Below are positions 18,001 through 25,589 of a stretch of 64,000 nt of DNA, one piece after another. Each line of letters starts with the position of its first letter. Positions within the stretch are counted from its first letter, which is position 1. The DNA lies in assembly GCA_026014725.1 (NCBI GenBank), contig JAOZHV010000059.1:248001-312000 (forward strand), in the 5' to 3' direction. The stretch is from Candidatus Bathyarchaeota archaeon (GTDB taxonomy: Archaea; Thermoproteota; Bathyarchaeia; Bathyarchaeales; Bathycorpusculaceae). The notes below the pieces were generated by a model, which had not been told where the DNA came from, did no database searches, and saw only the letters and a program-made list of their open reading frames with translations. The position numbers and the translations under genes are program-made.

Positions 18001-18573
18001 TGAAATGTCAGCCGCCCGCAGTTTCTCTTCCGCTTCAGCCTTCTCAGAATCATACTGCGCGATGCCGATGAGGTCTTCTATGATTTTTCTTCGCTCAAGC
18101 GGAGTGATATCCGTCAACCGTGTAATGGTGCCCTGCGGGATAATGTTTTGGCTCATACTACTAATGGCAGCCATCGAAAGCGTCTCAGTTATATGTCCGC
18201 GGGACATTCTGCGTCCATTTAGGCGATACACGCTCTGCCCGTTGCGGTAAACCTCACGGGAAATCGTAACCGTGGTTGTGTCGACAGGCATTACACCATC
18301 AGAATTATCAAATTGAACAACAACCTTTGCCATTTTGGCTTTGTCTAGTCCAGCCTTCTCCGAACCGTGAAAAATTAGCTTCGCAGAGTTCTCCGCACGG
18401 AGCCTACGAGTGCTGAGTTCTCCAAGCGAGAAAAGCAGAGCATCCATAATGTTGGTTTTGCCGCTTCCGTTGGGACCCGTTATGGCGGTGAAGCCCTTGT
18501 CTAGGTTTACCTTAACTGTTTGCGGTCCAAAAGACTTAAAGCCTTTTAACTCGATTTTTTTTATGTACGGCAT
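15022..18573 (-). CDS. smc: Chromosome segregation protein SMC
   Basis: 1183 residues, full length. The Walker A motif GPNGSGKTNIMDALLFSLGE is near residue 33. Two long coiled coils flank a hinge at about 500-680 (GDVGAISGIYGRLRKLI to GYRAVTVNGDLYEAGAFESG). The ABC signature VSGASGGERSVAAVSF and Walker B FYILDEVDAHLDAF are near residues 1085-1120. It forms the condensin core that compacts and segregates DNA with ScpA and ScpB, encoded immediately downstream with overlapping codons. The arms and heads are intact. The ATG start at 18573 is about 60 bases from a symmetric promoter element. Confidence 0.97.
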   Translation of the reverse strand: MPYIKKIELKGFKSFGPQTVKVNLDKGFTAITGPNGSGKTNIMDALLFSLGELSTRRLRAENSAKLIFHGSEKAGLDKAKMAKVVVQFDNSDGVMPVDTTTVTISREVYRNGQSVYRLNGRRMSRGHITETLSMAAISSMSQNIIPQGTITRLTDITPLERRKIIEDLIGIAQYDSEKAEAEEKLRAADISIRTAMGRIDEVQKRLDDLERERNQLLRYNFIQNEIKKFQAIKTSSEITQLNTQLKENTAQMGKVKERVDKLKVQRDLRRSKRHEIEGDWRKLSGENLEQGGSEVLKVQIRIGELKSKLTELSTKISSAQASFESLKRVRENSLTEHENIRNEIKENRLKIRANRSEFEKIQAQITEKQAEHEALAKETAQLWESLDDNNKQIRILSAQVGSHVKRLAYLRSEYKQDKAALRLCTGRLKSLNVRKEKFQASLVEIEKSLSELEQVQKDQKAQMKNLEHTIERKLIQKETVEKEIAEAEKIAGSAKDAVIEFATQRDLAATIAAEEKALRSIEEMGDVGAISGIYGRLRKLIKIDKNYKKAIEAAATGWLDALVVKDIDSAFTCTETLRRMKLGRIKIIPLSGAINPKNKEAPKREGVVGPLVSFMKYNGEYAFAVNYVFGDTVVVSNDKTAFALSNQGYRAVTVNGDLYEAGAFESGYYRAPIDFSTIIPSENALKSLDEAVKALQTHLEQRGSDISGIDEEIESTKIEIARLSESIATLDRELVRIKRSIKRTQGNIRHIDKLGGKLEREAAAFKGRMSMFRNERNSIQASLKKIHAEIASLRLKTDVSHIQALEVQRDKTAEALNTLRQHLGSCQTEISTRQSQFDRVLRVGYQNIKIQLSKVEQQQRRLEKEIAEALQERDVINKEIDEQEKSRVELSKVVLSAREEAKKFTSQIDAIDAELRVLDSEYEQAERLLNQLQLSMQTLQLRLQQQQTLLRQYGYEEPLETNPRQVQEAETSIRMMQFEQERIGAINQLALSHYDEQISRYRELSVRLNELEREKQAIVQFMDEIEAKKRKVFMDAFDKINASLKSYFSKLTGGGEATLKLENPDEPFAGGIDMLVQFPNKPSIVVSGASGGERSVAAVSFIFSLKEFTPASFYILDEVDAHLDAFHTAKLAEVLLEEASKIQFIVISLRPEMVNKAQKVYGVYERNGISNVITAKFPAEGAK

Positions 18574-18631
18574 TTAGTCTTTAACCTCACGGAAACGAAA
18601 CTGTTTTCTTTTTTTAACATCATCACCAAAC

Positions 18632-18647
18632 GTATAAAAGCTTATAC
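18632..18647. promoter_or_regulatory. Symmetric TATA-like element between smc and glycosyltransferase gene
   Basis: GTATAAAAGCTTATAC contains a perfect GTATAA/TTATAC inverted repeat with a 4-base spacer. Each half resembles an archaeal TATA box, and the element lies in the 210-base divergent gap 18574-18783. It could serve as TATA box for smc to the left and for the glycosyltransferase to the right. The rest of the gap contains no gene beyond tiny open frames. Confidence 0.45.
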
Positions 18648-18783
18648 ATTAAAATGATGTGACTGTGTAATGACAATAACAACGGCTTATTACCGCCAAA
18701 GGAGTTAGTGCTTGTTAGGAGAAGGCTTCAATGAGTAGTATTGCTAGTTTGCAATTAAAAGGGGTTATTTCAAAATAATAGGG

Positions 18784-19497
18784 GTGGTAGATTTACAAAA
18801 CTTCGGTTTTAATGATGTTTCCACTCAACTTATTGTGGCAGCTCTAAACGAGGAGGAGGGCATAGGTGCTACTTTAAGGGAATTTAAGGGTATTATGGGT
18901 AATATGCCAATTCTAGTTGTTGATGGGAACAGTCAGGACAGGACGGTTGAGGTTGCCAAAGATTTAGGGGCTGACCTTGTATTTCAGGATGGCTCTGGTA
19001 AGGGAGACGCAATCGCCAAAGGAATCAGCCTTATTGACGATAAAACGAAATATGTTGTCTTGACTGATGCTGATTACACTTACCCTGCTGAATATGTTCC
19101 AGGTATGATTGAAGTTCTGGAGCGAGAGCCCGAGGTAGGTATGGTTTGCGGGAACCGATTCGGTGGAAAAACTGCTGATAAATCATTTCATCGTCAGTTC
19201 TATTTGGGTAATAAGATGCTTGCATTTGCACATAATTTCTTGATCGGAGCCGCACTTGATGACCCGCTAACTGGACTGAGAGTAATCAAAGCAGAGATTC
19301 TAAAGAATTGGAAAATAAAATCAAAAGGGTTCGATATTGAAGTTGAACTTAACTCTCAGGTCTTAAAACAGGGCTATCTTATTGTTGAGGTCCCAATTAA
19401 GTATCGTGCAAGGCTTGGAGAAAAGAAGTTAAAAGTACGAGATGGCACAACAATTCTTAAAAGAATAATTTCAGAAAGCAGCGCTCATTTACTTTAA
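18784..19497 (+). CDS. Family 2 glycosyltransferase, dolichol-phosphate-sugar synthase-like
   Basis: 237 residues, soluble. GT-A motifs include STQLIVAALNEEEGIGATL at the start, ILVVDGNSQDRTVEVA, the DxD-like VLTDADYTYPAEYV, and DDPLTGLRVIKAEIL with VPIKYRARLGEKKLK near the end. The latter resemble dolichyl-phosphate glucose/mannose synthases that charge a lipid carrier for N-glycosylation. No membrane anchor is present. The start is GTG 18784, just behind AGGGG with short spacing, and is less certain than the frame. Confidence 0.85.
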   Translation: MVDLQNFGFNDVSTQLIVAALNEEEGIGATLREFKGIMGNMPILVVDGNSQDRTVEVAKDLGADLVFQDGSGKGDAIAKGISLIDDKTKYVVLTDADYTYPAEYVPGMIEVLEREPEVGMVCGNRFGGKTADKSFHRQFYLGNKMLAFAHNFLIGAALDDPLTGLRVIKAEILKNWKIKSKGFDIEVELNSQVLKQGYLIVEVPIKYRARLGEKKLKVRDGTTILKRIISESSAHLL

Positions 19498-19511
19498 ACC
19501 CTAATATGGAA

Positions 19512-19889
19512 CTATTTCTCTTTCCTTCGGATGTCGCACTGCAGCACTTTGGGACACACCAAACATTCATCCAGCAAGCCATCAGAGGGAGCATTCAACA
19601 ACCCGCTAAAATGAGCACATTTAGCAGGAGAATCAAAAACCATAGGATACTCAATTGGCTTCACAGAAACAATCTTGTTTTTTTCCGTGGTGATTTCAAG
19701 CTTGGACATGCAAAACGGGCAAGCATAATGCGTTGCGCGGGGAATCACAGTGTCATCTGTAATAACGGTAGGTTTGTCAAACCGTTTCTCACACCCCTTG
19801 TATGGGCAACGTAGCTTTTCCTCTGAACCGTGCGGAAAAAGCCGCATGTATATCACTCTTCCAAACAAAGTTTTCATGTATCGCAACAT
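19512..19889 (-). CDS. Small zinc-finger-like protein
   Basis: Up to 125 residues, function unknown. Cysteine pairs are in RCPYKGCEKRF and HYACPFCMSKLEI, with further cysteines in AKCAHFS, DECLVCPKVLQCD, so it may bind two zinc ions or an iron-sulfur cluster. Three in-frame ATGs (19889, 19877, 19847) compete. The last would begin at MRLFPHG, behind a GGAAGAG stretch. It converges with the preceding glycosyltransferase, with a 14-base gap, and its own upstream region lies beside the tRNA-Thr gene. Confidence 0.65.
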   Translation of the reverse strand: MLRYMKTLFGRVIYMRLFPHGSEEKLRCPYKGCEKRFDKPTVITDDTVIPRATHYACPFCMSKLEITTEKNKIVSVKPIEYPMVFDSPAKCAHFSGLLNAPSDGLLDECLVCPKVLQCDIRRKEK

Positions 19890-19950
19890 TTAATAAACCT
19901 TGCCACTCCAACAAGCAACCAAACACCCGCTCAACACAAATACAAAAGAA

Positions 19951-20023
19951 GCCTCGAGCGGGCCTTGATCCCGCGGCCTGCTGCTTACGAGGCAGCCGCT
20001 CTACCGGGCTGAGCTATCGAGGC
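19951..20023 (-). tRNA. tRNA-Thr (anticodon CGU)
   Basis: 73 bases form a full cloverleaf: acceptor GCCTCGA/TCGAGGC, D stem GCTC/GAGC, anticodon stem GCTGC/GCAGC with loop CTCGTAA (anticodon CGU, reading ACG), five-base variable region and T stem GCGGG/CCCGC. The next base is T, the usual archaeal Thr discriminator. No CCA is encoded and no intron is present. The T loop ATCAAGG has A at position 54 where U is normal. Supplies threonine for the ACG codon. Confidence 0.95.
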
Positions 20024-20062
20024 GCAGCATATGCTTTCAATTGCGTATCTGAGTGAGATTGG

Positions 20063-20072
20063 TATTTTTAAA
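20063..20072 (-). promoter_or_regulatory. TATA box of tRNA-Thr
   Basis: Minus-strand TTTAAAAATA lies about 40 bases before the mature tRNA 5' end, a suitable distance for an archaeal TATA element driving a short 5' leader. Confidence 0.5.
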
Positions 20073-20156
20073 TGTTGGTTTAGATGTTGACTTTGTTTTT
20101 GGGGGTGTTTAATTTATTTGGGTGAATGCTATGTTGACTTTAGAGGGCTGAACAGG

Positions 20157-21152
20157 TTGGCTGATGAAGGCTTAGGCGAACATGACATAATTCGGCTGAT
20201 TCAGAAGCGTTTAACCCTCATGCCAGACATGCCTGTGCCGTTTGGCGACGACATATCCGCGGCACCGCTCTTTGAAGGCGAAGTGGCAGTTTTAAAGACT
20301 GACATGCTTGTCGCAACCACAGATGTGCCTGCTGGAATGAGCCTGTTTTCTGCTGCTCGCAAGGCAGTTGTTATGAACATCAGCGACTTTGCAGCCAAAG
20401 GCGTCATGCCGTCAGCAGTTTTGGTGGCGCTTGGTTTGCCGAAGGCTTTAGCCACACAAGGAGCTGTGACGGAAATTGCGGATGGATTAAACGCGGGGGC
20501 ACGTGAATATGGCACGTACATAGTCGGTGGCGACACAAGCGAAGCATCCGACCTAATAATCAGTATTTCATTATTCGGTACTGCTAAGCCAAGCGCTTTA
20601 ATGTTGCGCAGTGGCGCTAGAGTCGGCGACATCGTTGCGGTGACGGGGCTGTTTGGCAAAACAGCCGCTGGGCTCCGCTTGCTTGTTGGCGACTACAAAG
20701 CTTCAGCAAAACAGCGCAGCGTACTGGTTGATTCTGTTTTTAATCCTAAAGCTCGGTTGCGTGAGGGCTTGGCACTCAGGGGTTATAATTATGTTTCTGC
20801 CTCGATTGATTCCAGTGACGGTTTAGCTTGGAGTCTGCATGAGCTAGCACGAATGAGCAACGTCGGCTTTCTAATCGATAAAGTGCCCATCGCGTCTGAG
20901 GCAGAAGAGTTTGCGCTGAAAAATGGTTTGGACGCGGTGGAGTTGGCGTTCTATGGCGGCGAGGAATACGAGCTTGTGCTCACGGTTAAGCCCGAGAAGT
21001 GGGGTGAAGCAAAAGCGGTAGTCGACGCAGTGGGCGGTTGTTTAATTCCTATTGGCAAGGCAACCTTTGAGAAACAGGTGATGCTAAAAAAAGACGGCAA
21101 AAAGAGAGCTGTTGAGGCGCGCGGTTGGGAGCATCTAAAAACTAAGCTTTAG
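20157..21152 (+). CDS. thiL: Thiamine-monophosphate kinase
   Basis: 331 residues from TTG 20157. Phosphorylates thiamine phosphate to the active cofactor thiamine diphosphate. The AIR-synthase/PurM-like fold shows PFGDDISAAP, VLKTDMLVATTDVPAGM, NISDFAAKGVMPSAVLVALG, YIVGGDTSEAS and the late SIDSSDGLAWSL and FYGGEEYELVLTV. The chosen start follows AGAGGG by 8 bases and gives ADEGLGEHDIIRLI, as in the family. TTG 20118 would add 13 residues. The 3' end overlaps trmY on the other strand by 11 bases. No other thiamine genes are nearby. Confidence 0.9.
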   Translation: MADEGLGEHDIIRLIQKRLTLMPDMPVPFGDDISAAPLFEGEVAVLKTDMLVATTDVPAGMSLFSAARKAVVMNISDFAAKGVMPSAVLVALGLPKALATQGAVTEIADGLNAGAREYGTYIVGGDTSEASDLIISISLFGTAKPSALMLRSGARVGDIVAVTGLFGKTAAGLRLLVGDYKASAKQRSVLVDSVFNPKARLREGLALRGYNYVSASIDSSDGLAWSLHELARMSNVGFLIDKVPIASEAEEFALKNGLDAVELAFYGGEEYELVLTVKPEKWGEAKAVVDAVGGCLIPIGKATFEKQVMLKKDGKKRAVEARGWEHLKTKL

Positions 21153-21714
21153 TTTGCTGGTCAAGAGTGTAGTTGATTATTGTTATGCAGGACGCCGCTA
21201 AATACGGGGTTTTTCCGAGACTGATTTTTTCTCCAAAACGCAATGCAAATGCTTCGGCTTTTTTGGGGAGCCCAACGTGGTCGCCAAGAACAAACAACGA
21301 GTTCTCTGCAAGCTGAGTTTCATCGAGGTTTTTTCCGCCTTCTTCCAGAACATAGATGCTGTTGTTTTCGGCTTTTGTTTTGAGAAGCGCTTCAAAGCTT
21401 ACTTTATCAATAGTGATGCCGGGGTGGCTTTTTCCAGCGATTGTTTTCTTGAGGATATGTTGCCATGTTTCCATGTCAGTGCGCACATCATAGAGTGCTC
21501 CCCCGTCAATTTGAATGTGCAGAGGCGGGTTTGGTGGACCGTTGAGGATGGCGTGGAAGGTTACGTCTCTGCGTAACCCGTGGGAGAGAAAAAGACTGCT
21601 GATTATGCATTCGTGAACGATGTCTAATCTGCCTGCGTCATGCAGGTTGCTGAAGTTGGGTTCGGTTCTTCCCATGCGCGAGAACAGGACGAATTGTCTT
21701 GGCAACAATCTCAC
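21142..21714 (-). CDS. trmY: tRNA (pseudouridine(54)-N1)-methyltransferase TrmY
   Basis: 190 residues. SPOUT-class (knotted) methyltransferase that makes m1-pseudouridine at position 54 of archaeal tRNAs. The knot is formed by the C-terminal blocks ENSLFVLGDHVGLPKK, KISLGKTPYLAASCITII and the end NYTLDQQ. The N-terminus is RQFVLFSRMGRTEPNFSN, then GRLDIVHECIISSLFLSHGL. Last gene of the glyA-serA-dph6-trmY series, 46 bases after dph6. The tRNA-Thr of this window has A54 and cannot be its substrate. Confidence 0.9.
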   Translation of the reverse strand: MRLLPRQFVLFSRMGRTEPNFSNLHDAGRLDIVHECIISSLFLSHGLRRDVTFHAILNGPPNPPLHIQIDGGALYDVRTDMETWQHILKKTIAGKSHPGITIDKVSFEALLKTKAENNSIYVLEEGGKNLDETQLAENSLFVLGDHVGLPKKAEAFALRFGEKISLGKTPYLAASCITIINYTLDQQTKA

Positions 21715-21760
21715 TGCTTAGTGAGTATGCTCTCTTCACTTTAAAGTGCTTTCTAATGCT

Positions 21761-22441
21761 TTATTTAGCAACCAGCTTAGCCTGCTTTATTATGAAGACC
21801 CCAGAGTTGCCTTTTGCCTCAATGGAGTGTTCAAGAATTTCAATTCTTTTCTTAAACATAGGCGCATCGAGAACTGTTGTCTCAATCTCTCCGCCCTCTC
21901 CTGAAGGGCTAATGCCAAACTTTTGCTGTAACTCTACCAGTCTGTCTATGATTTGTGTGTCTATTTGTTTTCCAAGCCATGACTCATCGAGCGGATAAGC
22001 GAAAATCCCGGAAATTATAACGTTAAACCGTTTCTTGATAAGCGTTTCTAAGAGGGCTTTTTGGTTGTGTTTCCATAAAGGGTTGATGCATCTAAGGTTT
22101 AGGCGGTCGCAGATACGCTGTATCCTTGTCGCCTGATAGACAGATTCTACCGCACCGGTGACTATGCCGTCTATGTTGAATTGGCCCCTAGCCTGTGTGA
22201 TGGCTTTCTCTAAGTCGGCAAGTTCCTCTTCTTTTCTGCCTTCTGTTTCCACCGAAATCATCGGTAACTCTAGAGCTTCTGCTTGGAGGGCTGTTATATT
22301 GATGTTTGGGGTATGGAACATGTAGCTTTCTTTGTTCTGCGAAACAAGTGTGATTAGACAAACAATCTGGTCTGTTTCGGCTGCAAAATGTAAGGCAAGT
22401 GTTGAATCCTTGCCGCCTGAGAATAGCACACCTAATCGCAT
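21761..22441 (-). CDS. dph6: Diphthine-ammonia ligase (Dph6)
   Basis: 226 residues. ATP-PP-loop enzyme for the last step of diphthamide formation on elongation factor 2, amidating diphthine. PP-loop: GVLFSGGKDSTLALHFA at residues 4-20. Family signatures are DGIVTGAVESVYQATRI, LRCINPLWKHNQKALL and DESWLGKQID, with EGGEIETTVLDAPMF further on. The first ATG (22441) is used, giving the compact N-terminus MRLGVLFSGG. It sits 49 bases downstream of serA and 46 upstream of trmY. Confidence 0.9.
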   Translation of the reverse strand: MRLGVLFSGGKDSTLALHFAAETDQIVCLITLVSQNKESYMFHTPNINITALQAEALELPMISVETEGRKEEELADLEKAITQARGQFNIDGIVTGAVESVYQATRIQRICDRLNLRCINPLWKHNQKALLETLIKKRFNVIISGIFAYPLDESWLGKQIDTQIIDRLVELQQKFGISPSGEGGEIETTVLDAPMFKKRIEILEHSIEAKGNSGVFIIKQAKLVAK

Positions 22442-22490
22442 GATAGTGTAAAAAGGAGAATGCTATTTATATGCGTGCTGAAAGGTCTGC

Positions 22491-23672
22491 TTAGACTTTT
22501 ACACTGCAAATGTTGGGGATGGCTTTTAGTTTGTTAATGATTTCTTGCGGCACTTTTTTATGGAGCACGTAGACTGAGATGGCGAAGCCTTTTCCGATTT
22601 GCCGTGAATAGTTGGCTCTAATGTTGATGTCGCTGTCGGCTAAGACCTTGTCAATGTTTGCAAAGACGCCTGGAACATCTCGGTGGTGAATAAATAATGT
22701 GTAGACAGGGATTTCTTCAACTTCGATGCTCTCGCCTGCGTTGACGGCGTTGATGAAGTCGCCGCCTAAAAGGTAGCCTGAAACAACTCGGGCAATCTCG
22801 ATGGATGTTTCTCGTTGTGCTTCTATTGTTGATGCACCCAAGTGGCAACTAAAAACCACGTTATCGAGTTCTAAGAGTTTGTTCTTGAATTCTGCGCCTT
22901 CAACTTTTGGCTCTTCAGTGTATACATCCAAGGCGGCGCCAGCTATTTTTCCCTCTTTGAGCGCTTTGTAGAGTGCTTCCTCGTCTATGTTGCTGCCTCT
23001 AGAAGTGTTAATTAGATAAGCGGTTTTTTTCATTTTAGCTAACTCTTTTTCACCAATTATAACTTCTTTACCGCCAGTATGAATACTAACATAATCAGCT
23101 TTCGCTAAAACCTCATCTTTCGACATGAACTTTATACCTGAATCAAGAGACGGTTTTATATCGTAACCTATGACTTCCATGTCAAAACCTCGTCTGGCTA
23201 TCTGAGCGACTTTTTGACCAATTCTACCGCAACCCAAAAGACCCAGCGTCTTGTAGGCAAGCTCAGTGCCTTTTAACCTGTCTTTTTGCCAAACACAACT
23301 CTTCAACGAGTGAGTAGCCTGAGAAGTTTTCCTGGAAACGTCTATCATTAAGCCGATGGTTAATTCGGCAACGGCATTGGTGCTTCCGTAAGGAGCAGAT
23401 TTCACAACGATGCCAAATTCAGAAGCAGCCGCAACATCAATGTTGTCATAACCGACTCCGGCACGACCAACAATTTTGAGTTTTCCTTTGGCGCCTGCTT
23501 CTAAAACCTCGCGTGTAACTTTTGTAGCACTCCGCACAACTAACGCGTCAAACTCTCCAATCTCTGACACCAGAGCTTTTAGGTCTCTTTTTTTAGTGTC
23601 TGTTTCTATGCCTGCTTCTTGGAAGAGTTTTAAGCCTTCCTTCTCTAAGCCATCGTTTAACAGTACTTTCAT
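22491..23672 (-). CDS. serA: D-3-phosphoglycerate dehydrogenase
   Basis: 393 residues from ATG 23672 (MKVLLNDGLEKEGL), with a GGAG site upstream; an ATG at 23687 is possible. First step of serine synthesis: oxidises 3-phosphoglycerate with NAD. The NAD loop is LGLLGCGRIGQKVAQIA. The catalytic Arg, Glu and His are expected in INTSRGSNIDEEAL, ALDVYTEEP and FSCHLGAST. The C-terminal ~75 residues form an ACT domain (HHRDVPGVFANIDKVLAD), the usual serine-sensing module, without the large intervening domain. It shares an operon with glyA, which uses its product serine. Confidence 0.92.
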   Translation of the reverse strand: MKVLLNDGLEKEGLKLFQEAGIETDTKKRDLKALVSEIGEFDALVVRSATKVTREVLEAGAKGKLKIVGRAGVGYDNIDVAAASEFGIVVKSAPYGSTNAVAELTIGLMIDVSRKTSQATHSLKSCVWQKDRLKGTELAYKTLGLLGCGRIGQKVAQIARRGFDMEVIGYDIKPSLDSGIKFMSKDEVLAKADYVSIHTGGKEVIIGEKELAKMKKTAYLINTSRGSNIDEEALYKALKEGKIAGAALDVYTEEPKVEGAEFKNKLLELDNVVFSCHLGASTIEAQRETSIEIARVVSGYLLGGDFINAVNAGESIEVEEIPVYTLFIHHRDVPGVFANIDKVLADSDINIRANYSRQIGKGFAISVYVLHKKVPQEIINKLKAIPNICSVKV

Positions 23673-23748
23673 GCCAAGAGTCTCCATTGAACGTTAAAAC
23701 TTGATTGCGGACGTGTATTATAAAGTTCTCTGAAAAACAAACCAGTCT

Positions 23749-24033
23749 TTACGTGTTCGGCTTTGCTTTTGCCATGGTGATTCGGGTAGAGGCGATTTCA
23801 AACGTTGACAACTCGTTACAGTAGGGGCAACGAAGACGACGCTTGTTACCATAACACAATGAGGTTAGGGTAGCACCTAATACCCAGTGAAAATAAAAGT
23901 TGCGTTTGCATTGTGGGCAGGTTAGCTTTGAAGTGTAGCGTGGTCCATACTTCTTGGGAAGCAGAATGAAAAATACAATGAAGCCTAAAACGGTGATTAG
24001 GCTGAGGACGCCTATAATTTCAATCAAGGTCAA
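23749..24033 (-). CDS. Small membrane protein with zinc ribbon
   Basis: 94 residues. One N-terminal membrane segment (about 4-26, IIGVLSLITVLGFIVFFILL) precedes a zinc ribbon with CPQCKRNFYF and CPYCNEL, about 28 residues apart. Function unknown; such ribbons are common in small archaeal membrane proteins. It lies 22 bases downstream of glyA and 61 upstream of serA, so it is probably co-transcribed. Confidence 0.75.
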   Translation of the reverse strand: MTLIEIIGVLSLITVLGFIVFFILLPKKYGPRYTSKLTCPQCKRNFYFHWVLGATLTSLCYGNKRRLRCPYCNELSTFEIASTRITMAKAKPNT

Positions 24034-24055
24034 ACCAGCATTAGGAAAGGAGAGC

Positions 24056-25393
24056 TTAAGCTTTTTTGATGTAGCTTAAAGCTTCTTCTACACTTTGGAA
24101 CCCGTATTTTACGCCGTTAAACTCTTTCTTAAGCGCTAAAACGTCCTCTTTGACTTCGGCAGGTTTGCGTTTGCCCTTGATTACGTCAAGCATCAAATCA
24201 CAGAGGTGTTTGATGTCGCCTTCACGGAAGCCGCGTCGAGTTACGTCTTGGAAGCCAATCCTCAAGCCTGACGGGTCATCCTTACCGCTCTGGTCATCAT
24301 AAGGCAGCAAGTTCTTGTTTAGGATGATGTTTGCATCTTCGAGATCTTGAGCAATTTTCTTGCCGCCGCCAAAATTTCGGATGTCCACGGCGATTTGGTG
24401 GCTTTTTGTGAAGCCCTTCTTTTCAGCGAGCACTTTCACGCCGTTCTCACAGAGATACTGCCCTGCAGTCTGAGCATTCTTCACTATTTGCCTCGCTAAC
24501 TCTGCTCCGAAAAGCTTCATCTCCAAGGCAGCTATGCCGAGCGCTGGCAACCTGCCCAAATGCGTGCTGGAGGCGCTGAGTGGGAAAATGGCGAATTGAA
24601 TCTTTTTGACTGCCTTTTCAAGCGCGGGGGTAGTTGGGTTGCCCATGACGACGCCGCCTTGGGGTCCTGGGAAGGTTTTGTGAGTTGAAGAAGTGATAAA
24701 GTCTGCGCCCTCTCGCAAGGGGTCTTGGAACTCGCCGCCTGCGATCAACCCAAGAACATGGGACGCATCGTAGGCTACATACGCGCCAACTTCATCGCAT
24801 ACAGCTTTGAGCTCTTTTATAGGGTGAGGAAACAGGAAGAGGCTACCGCCGAACGTGACGATACCTGGCTTTGCTGCGCGAATCACGTAGGCTGATTTTT
24901 CTGGGTCAATGTTGAACTCGTCGACGTCATAAACATGGTTTATGTTATCTAAACCAAGGATGTTGCCTGCTAAGCCCGTGTAATCATGGCTGATGTGGGC
25001 GCCGCAACTCAGTGGCGTTACAACCATTTTGTTGTTTTTTGCGGCTAACGAGAGACCTTTAAAGGTAGAGAGGTTTGCATGGGTACCTGAAACCAGACGC
25101 ACGTCTGCCCAAGTGCTCTTGAAAAGGCTCTTCATTATGTCAGCTGCTAAATCCTCAATTTGAGACATGTACTTTTGACCTTGATAGTAGCGTTTTTTAA
25201 CGTGTCCTTGAGCATCGTTTTCGCCTTCGGCATATCTGGCAGCAAGGTCGTGTGAGAGGTTGAGCATTTGGTTGACTGCGGGTGATTTGAGCCCTTCGCT
25301 TGCAATCATGTTTATGCATTCTTTGTCGCGGTACTGTTCATGCTTTCGGGTTGCTTCAATTAAATCTGCGACCAAGTTTGGCAAGTTTTCCAT
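24056..25393 (-). CDS. glyA: Serine hydroxymethyltransferase
   Basis: About 445 residues from MENLPNLVADL (25393); an ATG at 25411 would add six residues. PLP enzyme interconverting serine and glycine with transfer of a one-carbon unit to a folate or pterin. Family motifs are MIASEGLKSPAVNQML, the PLP-Lys block TSSTHKTFPGPQGGVVM, DASHVLGLIAGG and the C-terminal SGLRIGFQDVTRRG. First gene of the series glyA - zinc-ribbon protein - serA - dph6 - trmY, which couples serine/glycine supply with EF2 and tRNA modification. Confidence 0.93.
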   Translation of the reverse strand: MENLPNLVADLIEATRKHEQYRDKECINMIASEGLKSPAVNQMLNLSHDLAARYAEGENDAQGHVKKRYYQGQKYMSQIEDLAADIMKSLFKSTWADVRLVSGTHANLSTFKGLSLAAKNNKMVVTPLSCGAHISHDYTGLAGNILGLDNINHVYDVDEFNIDPEKSAYVIRAAKPGIVTFGGSLFLFPHPIKELKAVCDEVGAYVAYDASHVLGLIAGGEFQDPLREGADFITSSTHKTFPGPQGGVVMGNPTTPALEKAVKKIQFAIFPLSASSTHLGRLPALGIAALEMKLFGAELARQIVKNAQTAGQYLCENGVKVLAEKKGFTKSHQIAVDIRNFGGGKKIAQDLEDANIILNKNLLPYDDQSGKDDPSGLRIGFQDVTRRGFREGDIKHLCDLMLDVIKGKRKPAEVKEDVLALKKEFNGVKYGFQSVEEALSYIKKA

Positions 25394-25511
25394 TCTTTTT
25401 TCTTCTCCCACGCTTGAATCATCAACGGAATTGTGCTTTGCAGTATTTAGCCGTTACTGGAAGCAAGAGAGGTTTAAAGGTTAACTGCTCGAGTTCCATG
25501 AGTTAAAAAAT

Positions 25512-25527
25512 TTTAGGTATACCTAAA
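25512..25527. promoter_or_regulatory. DtxR-type operator, site 1
   Basis: Perfect 16-base palindrome TTTAGGTATACCTAAA, upstream of the DtxR-family gene. It repeats exactly at 25551-25566, 39 bases later, with a half-site TTAGGT between them. Confidence 0.75.
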
Positions 25528-25550
25528 CCTTTATTAGGTCGGTTGCTAAA

Positions 25551-25576
25551 TTTAGGTATACCTAAAATACCTAAAA
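25551..25576. promoter_or_regulatory. DtxR-type operator, site 2 with extra half-site
   Basis: The same palindrome TTTAGGTATACCTAAA (25551-25566) followed directly by a further half-site ATACCTAAAA. It ends 13 bases before the ATG of the regulator and would block initiation when occupied, so iron- or manganese-dependent autorepression of the regulator-feoB unit is inferred. Confidence 0.75.
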
Positions 25577-25589
25577 AGGTGAACGTGAA

